Assembly (NCBI RefSeq): GCF_025133575.1 | Contig: NZ_CP104011.1 | Coordinates: 5,278,965 to 5,342,964, forward strand | Direction of reading: 5' to 3' | DNA length: 64,000 nt | Source of the DNA: Pseudomonas sp. GCEP-101 | GTDB taxonomy: Bacteria; Pseudomonadota; Gammaproteobacteria; Pseudomonadales; Pseudomonadaceae | Part shown: positions 60,298 through 64,000 of the stretch, in pieces | Layout of the letters: each line of letters opens with the position of its first letter | Numbering within the stretch: position 1 is the first letter of the stretch | Translations under genes and position numbers: made by a program | The notes under the pieces: model-generated | Database searches by the model: none | What the model was told of the DNA's origin: nothing | Seen by the model: the letters and a program-made list of their open reading frames with translations, nothing else

Positions 60298-61098
60298 ATG
60301 AGTTCCAGAGCTTGGCGATGGGCCCGCAGGTGCCTACCCGGATGCGTCGGCCTGGCCTTGCTGGCCGCTCCGCTCTTCGCCAACGCCCAGTTCATCTGCC
60401 ACGCCCGCGACGGCACGGTCAGCCACGGCAGCCAGGCGGTCACCGGCGCGCGCTGCACCCAGCAGCACGGCAAGGCCGGCCAGGGCGTCAAGGCAAAAGC
60501 CGCGGCGCCATCGCCGCGCGGCACCGCGTCGGGCGCAGAGCGCATCCGCGTGTACACCTTCGTCCATAACGGCGTGCGCCAGTATGTGAGCCGCCGCCCG
60601 GTCGGCATCACCGCGCGGGTCGACGTGCTCGACGTGTACTACATCAAGGGCTGCTACCTGTGCATGGCGCCGAAGGATTTCAACGTCGCGGCCCTGCGCC
60701 TGGACACCCGCTCCTACCGGCGGGAAATCGAGTCGGCCTCGACGCGCTATGGTGTCGACCAGGCGCTGGTGCGGGCGGTAATCCATGCCGAATCGGCATT
60801 TCAACCCAACGCCGTCTCCATCGCCGGCGCCCAGGGGTTGATGCAGCTGATGCCCGACACCGCCGAACGCTTCAACGTGAGCGATCCGTTCGACGCGCGG
60901 CAGAACATCCGTGGCGGCGTGCGCTACCTGGCTTGGCTGCTCAAGCGCTTCAACGGCAACCAGAGGCTGGCGCTGGCCAGCTACAACGCCGGCGAAATGA
61001 CCGTCGACAAGTACAACGGCATCCCGCCCTACAGCGAGACGCAAACCTATGTCGCCCGCGTGCAGTCGCTGACCGAGCGTTATCGCAACCATCGCTGA
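60298..61098 (+). CDS. Exported SLT-type lytic transglycosylase
   Basis: 266 residues, signal peptide about 1-30 (ending FANA). Residues 140-262 form the SLT fold: YGVDQALVRAVIHAESAFQPNAVS with catalytic Glu165, GAQGLMQLMPDTAERFNV (178-195), RYLAWLLKRFNGNQRLALASYNAGEMTVDKYNGIPPYSETQTYVARV. Cleaves peptidoglycan glycan strands to anhydro-muropeptides in the periplasm. The N-terminal 31-60 region with two Cys (FICHARDG... ARCTQ) looks DUF4124-like. Single gene; GGAG before the ATG. Confidence 0.9.
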   Translation: MSSRAWRWARRCLPGCVGLALLAAPLFANAQFICHARDGTVSHGSQAVTGARCTQQHGKAGQGVKAKAAAPSPRGTASGAERIRVYTFVHNGVRQYVSRRPVGITARVDVLDVYYIKGCYLCMAPKDFNVAALRLDTRSYRREIESASTRYGVDQALVRAVIHAESAFQPNAVSIAGAQGLMQLMPDTAERFNVSDPFDARQNIRGGVRYLAWLLKRFNGNQRLALASYNAGEMTVDKYNGIPPYSETQTYVARVQSLTERYRNHR

Positions 61099-61439
61099 CG
61101 GGGTGGTTCGGTGAGGATTCGCGAGCAAGCTCGCTCCTACCAAAGAGCGCGCCGGCGTTTGACCGGGCTGTAGGAGCGAGCTTGCTCGCGAACCGCATGT
61201 GACGCGACGTAGGGCGCATAACCTGGGACAGGTTGCCCGCCGGGCCATCCACGGCGGATAACGCTGGCGCGTTATGCGCCCTACAACCTGACGGGGTGGT
61301 TCGGTGAGGGTTCGCGAGCAAGCTCGCTCCTACCCAAGAGCGCGCCGGCGTTTGACCAGGCTGTAGGAGCGAGCTTGCTCGCGAACCGCATGTGAAGCGA
61401 CGTAGGGCGCATAACCTGGAACAGGTTATCCGCCGGGCC
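61095..61439. repeat. Direct repeat of 152 bp (two copies), each with an inverted REP pair
   Basis: Copies at 61095-61246 and 61288-61439, offset 193 bp, differing at about seven positions. Each contains TTCGCGAGCAAGCTCGCTCC, then 30 bp, then TGTAGGAGCGAGCTTGCTCG, then CGTAGGGCGCATAACCTGG. The first copy begins within the transglycosylase stop codon. The 41-bp spacer has a GGCGGATAACG...GCGTTATGCGCC inverted repeat. Confidence 0.9.
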
Positions 61440-61549
61440 GCGCTGACCCGCGATGGGCGGCCCAGGCTCCGATATCCACCGGAGCGGCGGCGAACCGATC
61501 GCGGACGCAGTCCGCTCCTACGCCAAGCCCACCCCTGCGCGCCGCAGGC
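61099..61549. other. 451-bp intergenic region filled by the 152-bp direct repeat
   Basis: After the second repeat copy there is one more REP-type palindrome (GATCGCGGACGCAGTCCGCT, 61498-61517). No gene seen. Confidence 0.7.
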
Positions 61550-62656
61550 TCAGCCGAATTTCCACCCCGCCACTGCCAGCCGCGTATCCAGCGCCGCCAG
61601 GTCGGCTTCCACCCGCGCCGCCGGTTCCGGCATGTAGGCCAGGGGGTCGGGCAGCGTGGACGGCTGGCCGAGGAAACCTTCCGTCGCGGCATGCAGGCAG
61701 TAGGCGCTGTAGGCCGGGTTGTAGCCGCCCTCCTGCACCACCAGCAACCGCCCCTGGCACAGTTCGTCGGCCAGCGCGCGCGCGCGGCGGGCCAGGCGGT
61801 TGAAGCCCTGCATGGTCACCAGTTGGCGGCCGTTGGGGTCGAACTGCGAGGCGTCCAGGCCGTTGGCGATGATCAGCAGGTCCGGTTTGAAGGCCCGCAG
61901 CGCGGGCTCGACGAAGCGGCTGAAGACCCACTCGTAGAGCTGGTCGCCCGAACCCATGGGCAGCGGCAGGTTGAGGTTGCTGCCCAGCCCCGCGCCCCGG
62001 CCGCGCTCGTCCGCCGCGCCGGTCTGCGGGTGGCTCGGCCCCCAGGCGCCGTGGTCCATGTGCAGGGATACCGTGAACACCGACGGGTCGTCGTAGAAAC
62101 CTTCCTGCGTCCCGTTGCCGTGGTGCACGTCCCAGTCGACGATGGCCACGCGCTCCAGCCCCGCCGCCTGCGCCGCCCGCGCGGCGATCCCGACATTGTT
62201 GAAGAAGCAGTAGCCGTCGGCCATCGCCGGCGCGGCGTGGTGGCCCGGCGGGCGCACCAGGGCCATGGCCGGGTTGCCGCTTGCCAGCACGCTGTCCAGC
62301 GCCGCCAGGCTGGTGCCAGCGGCGGCCAGTAAGCCGGCGAGGCTGCCGGCGGACATCAGCGTCGTGCTGCTGAAGCGCTTGCCCTGGGCGTCCGCCGCGA
62401 AGATGCCGCGCAGGTAGTCGGCATCGTGAAAGCGCAGCAGCTCTTCTTCACTGGCATGGCGGCCTTCCTGCCAGCGCAGCGAGCCGGCGACCGGCCCGCG
62501 CTGGAGGATGGCGCGCATGTTCAGCAGCCGCGGATTGCTCTCCGGGTGCAGCAGTTGCTCGGCCAGCAGGTCGCTGGGCGGCGCCTCGAAGACGCCGGCG
62601 GCGGTGTCGTGGCGCAGCACGTCGTCGTGCCAGAAAACATCCATCGTGTGGCTCAT
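61550..62656 (-). CDS. Histone-deacetylase-family amidohydrolase (acetylpolyamine-type)
   Basis: 368 residues. Arginase/HDAC fold motifs: RPPGHHA (135-141; catalytic His pair), IVDWDVHHGNGT (172-183; zinc ligands Asp176 and His178), SLHM, and IIANGLDASQFDPNGRQ near 270-286 (third zinc ligand Asp). It removes acetyl groups from small amines in bacteria (acetylpolyamine amidohydrolases); with the amine oxidase and aldehyde dehydrogenase nearby a role in polyamine turnover is plausible. Start ATG 62656 with GAGGG upstream. Confidence 0.88.
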   Translation of the reverse strand: MSHTMDVFWHDDVLRHDTAAGVFEAPPSDLLAEQLLHPESNPRLLNMRAILQRGPVAGSLRWQEGRHASEEELLRFHDADYLRGIFAADAQGKRFSSTTLMSAGSLAGLLAAAGTSLAALDSVLASGNPAMALVRPPGHHAAPAMADGYCFFNNVGIAARAAQAAGLERVAIVDWDVHHGNGTQEGFYDDPSVFTVSLHMDHGAWGPSHPQTGAADERGRGAGLGSNLNLPLPMGSGDQLYEWVFSRFVEPALRAFKPDLLIIANGLDASQFDPNGRQLVTMQGFNRLARRARALADELCQGRLLVVQEGGYNPAYSAYCLHAATEGFLGQPSTLPDPLAYMPEPAARVEADLAALDTRLAVAGWKFG

Positions 62657-62808
62657 CGGAAACCCTCGGATTCCATCACTGCGCCCGCAAACGCAGGAAC
62701 GCTTCAAACAGGTTCATACGGGTTTGCAGAACTCGGCGGGCGGCCTAAGACAGTGCTTAGCACGGCAAGGCCACCCGACGACGTCATACGGCTGAAGGCG
62801 AGCCCGTA

Positions 62809-63960
62809 TCAGTCGATGATCGTCAGCTCCGGCGGAATCTCCGACAGGCTCGCCGAGCCCTGCTCGCCGCACAGCACGGTGTCGCCGAGCTTGATGCCGA
62901 AGCCTTCGCTGTACAAGGACAGGTTGGGCTCGATGGAGAACGACATGTTCGGCTGGAACACGTGGTCGTCGGCCTCGTCCACCATCATCGCTTCCAGCCA
63001 GGTCGGCGGGTAGGCCAGCCCCAGGCTGTAGCCAATGCGGTGCACGCGCGTACGCGAGAGGTCGATGCGGTCGAGGATCTGGTTGCACACGCGGTTGGCC
63101 TCGCCCACCGGGGTGCCCGGCGTGGCGATCTCGATGGCGGCGTTGAAGGCCTCGGTGAGCAGGCTCGCCACCTCCTTCACCCGCGGGCTGGGCTTGCCGA
63201 TCACCGCGGTGCGCATGAGGATGGCGTGGTAGCGGTTGCACACGCCGGCGTGTTCGAGGATCACCACGTCGCCATGGCTGATGGTCTGGCGGTGCGGCAT
63301 GGCGTGGGTCATGGTGCTGCGGCGGCCGGTGGCGCACATCGGGCTGATCGCCGAGTACTCGCTGCCGGCGCGGCCCAGGGCATTGGCGACGATGCCGGCC
63401 ACTTCCACTTCGGAGATGCCCGGACGCAGCGCCTCGAAGGCGGCCAGCATGCCCTGGTCGGCCATGCGCGCGGCGCTGCGCTGGTATTCGATTTCCTCGG
63501 CGGTCTTGATCAGGCGGTTCTCCGCGACCAGCGGGCCGGCGTCTTCGAAACGCGCTTCGGGCATATAGCCCAGCAGTGCGTTGTACTGCGCCGGGGAGAA
63601 GGTCGAGGCGGTCATTTCCAGGCCGATGCGCGCCTGGCTCAGCCCTGCCTGGGCGAGCACGTCGGCGACGATCTTCAGCGGGTCCTGCCGGGCGATGTCA
63701 TAGAAGATCGCCTCGTTGATGCACGACAGCTCCCAGGTGCAGGGCTCCTCGCTGGTGCGGGTGAGGAACACCGGCTCGGCCAGCTTCGGCGAGATGATCA
63801 GCGCCTGGTACCAGAGGAAGCCCAGGCTGTCGAAGCCGGTCAGGTAGTTGATGTTGTCCGGGTAGTTGACCACCAGGGCGTCCAGGCCACGATCGGCCAT
63901 GCGCCGTTTGACGGCGTCGACGCGTTGACGGTAGGTGCGCGCGGGGAAAGCGGTAAGCAT
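62809..63960 (-). CDS. M24 pita-bread-fold hydrolase, creatinase/DoeA-like
   Basis: 383 residues from ATG 63960 (GGAGGG upstream). N-terminal creatinase domain (DALVVNYPDNINYLTGFDS) and C-terminal M24 domain. Metal ligands of aminopeptidase P are partly lost: the DAG and D-x-T-R-T aspartates are replaced (VVILEHAG, YHAILMRT), while His of HRIGYSLGL and Glu of SIEPNLS remain. This is the state of creatinase and ectoine hydrolase (DoeA)-like enzymes, which cleave C-N bonds without two metals. GYSLGLAYPPTW supports the same branch. It lies 152 bp upstream of the HDAC-like gene, same strand. Confidence 0.88.
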   Translation of the reverse strand: MLTAFPARTYRQRVDAVKRRMADRGLDALVVNYPDNINYLTGFDSLGFLWYQALIISPKLAEPVFLTRTSEEPCTWELSCINEAIFYDIARQDPLKIVADVLAQAGLSQARIGLEMTASTFSPAQYNALLGYMPEARFEDAGPLVAENRLIKTAEEIEYQRSAARMADQGMLAAFEALRPGISEVEVAGIVANALGRAGSEYSAISPMCATGRRSTMTHAMPHRQTISHGDVVILEHAGVCNRYHAILMRTAVIGKPSPRVKEVASLLTEAFNAAIEIATPGTPVGEANRVCNQILDRIDLSRTRVHRIGYSLGLAYPPTWLEAMMVDEADDHVFQPNMSFSIEPNLSLYSEGFGIKLGDTVLCGEQGSASLSEIPPELTIID

Positions 63961-64000
63961 GGGGATTCCCTCCTCAGGGACAAGGTGCAAGCGACAGGCA

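Overview
The window looks like chromosomal DNA of a Pseudomonas, probably close to the P. aeruginosa / P. nitroreducens / P. citronellolis lineage (inference). The reasons are the high GC and strong GC3 coding bias, type VI secretion (T6SS) sheath genes, DUF1302/DUF1329 pairs, a PL7 alginate lyase, many LysR/AraC/GntR-controlled catabolic modules, and dispersed palindromic repeats of the form TCGCGAGCAAGCTCGCTCCTACA. No rRNA, tRNA, CRISPR array or transposase was seen.

Region 1 (1-10.1 kb, minus strand, partly AT-richer) is a remnant T6SS locus. tssB and tssC are intact. They are followed by only the first ~100 codons of tssK, joined at about 7706 to the 3' part of a vgrG (DUF2345 repeat, transthyretin-like domain and a unique tail). 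Downstream lie a glycine-zipper membrane-active effector candidate, a small DUF7079-like protein, a small membrane protein, a 718-residue class-3 lipase effector (Tle-like, GHSLGG), and three tandem paralogous lipoproteins that look like lipase immunity proteins. One of the three is frameshifted in an 11-G tract.

Region 2 (10.7-28.4 kb) holds mixed housekeeping and accessory genes: an MFS exporter, an ABC ATPase, a YidB-OmpA fusion protein, a DUF2817 carboxypeptidase-like protein, an M20 amidohydrolase with an ACS-type MFS transporter and LysR regulator, a DUF1302/DUF1329 envelope pair, a CapA-like protein, a PL7 alginate lyase, a GNAT acetyltransferase and a VOC protein.

Region 3 (28.4-39.7 kb) is the most unusual metabolic locus. 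It is one closely packed nine-gene operon: PotD-, PotB-, PotC- and PotA-like ABC importer, a UGT-type glycosyltransferase, two cupins, an AmgK-like sugar kinase and an aldehyde dehydrogenase. A divergent GntR regulator and a second paralogous glycosyltransferase follow. I read it as an uptake and modification/catabolic pathway for an unknown amine- or sugar-containing compound.

Region 4 (39.7-50.6 kb) holds two membrane proteins, a quinone oxidoreductase-like protein, an alaE-like exporter with an ABM-domain protein and a divergent LysR, a cation diffusion facilitator, a DHA2 drug exporter with a TetR repressor (next to a perfect 29-bp AT-rich palindrome), an EamA exporter and an MHS-type MFS transporter.

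Region 5 (50.9-64 kb) looks like nitrogen-compound catabolism: a C45 acyltransferase/peptidase, an exported YtcJ-like amidohydrolase with LysR, a betaine-aldehyde-dehydrogenase-like enzyme, an NTF2-AraC fusion regulator, a divergent FAD amine oxidoreductase with a cupin, a lytic transglycosylase, a histone-deacetylase-family amidohydrolase and a creatinase/DoeA-like M24 protein. Its intergenic spaces are packed with REP-type palindromes, three copies of a CCCTCACCC...GGGTGAGGG element, and a 152-bp direct repeat.
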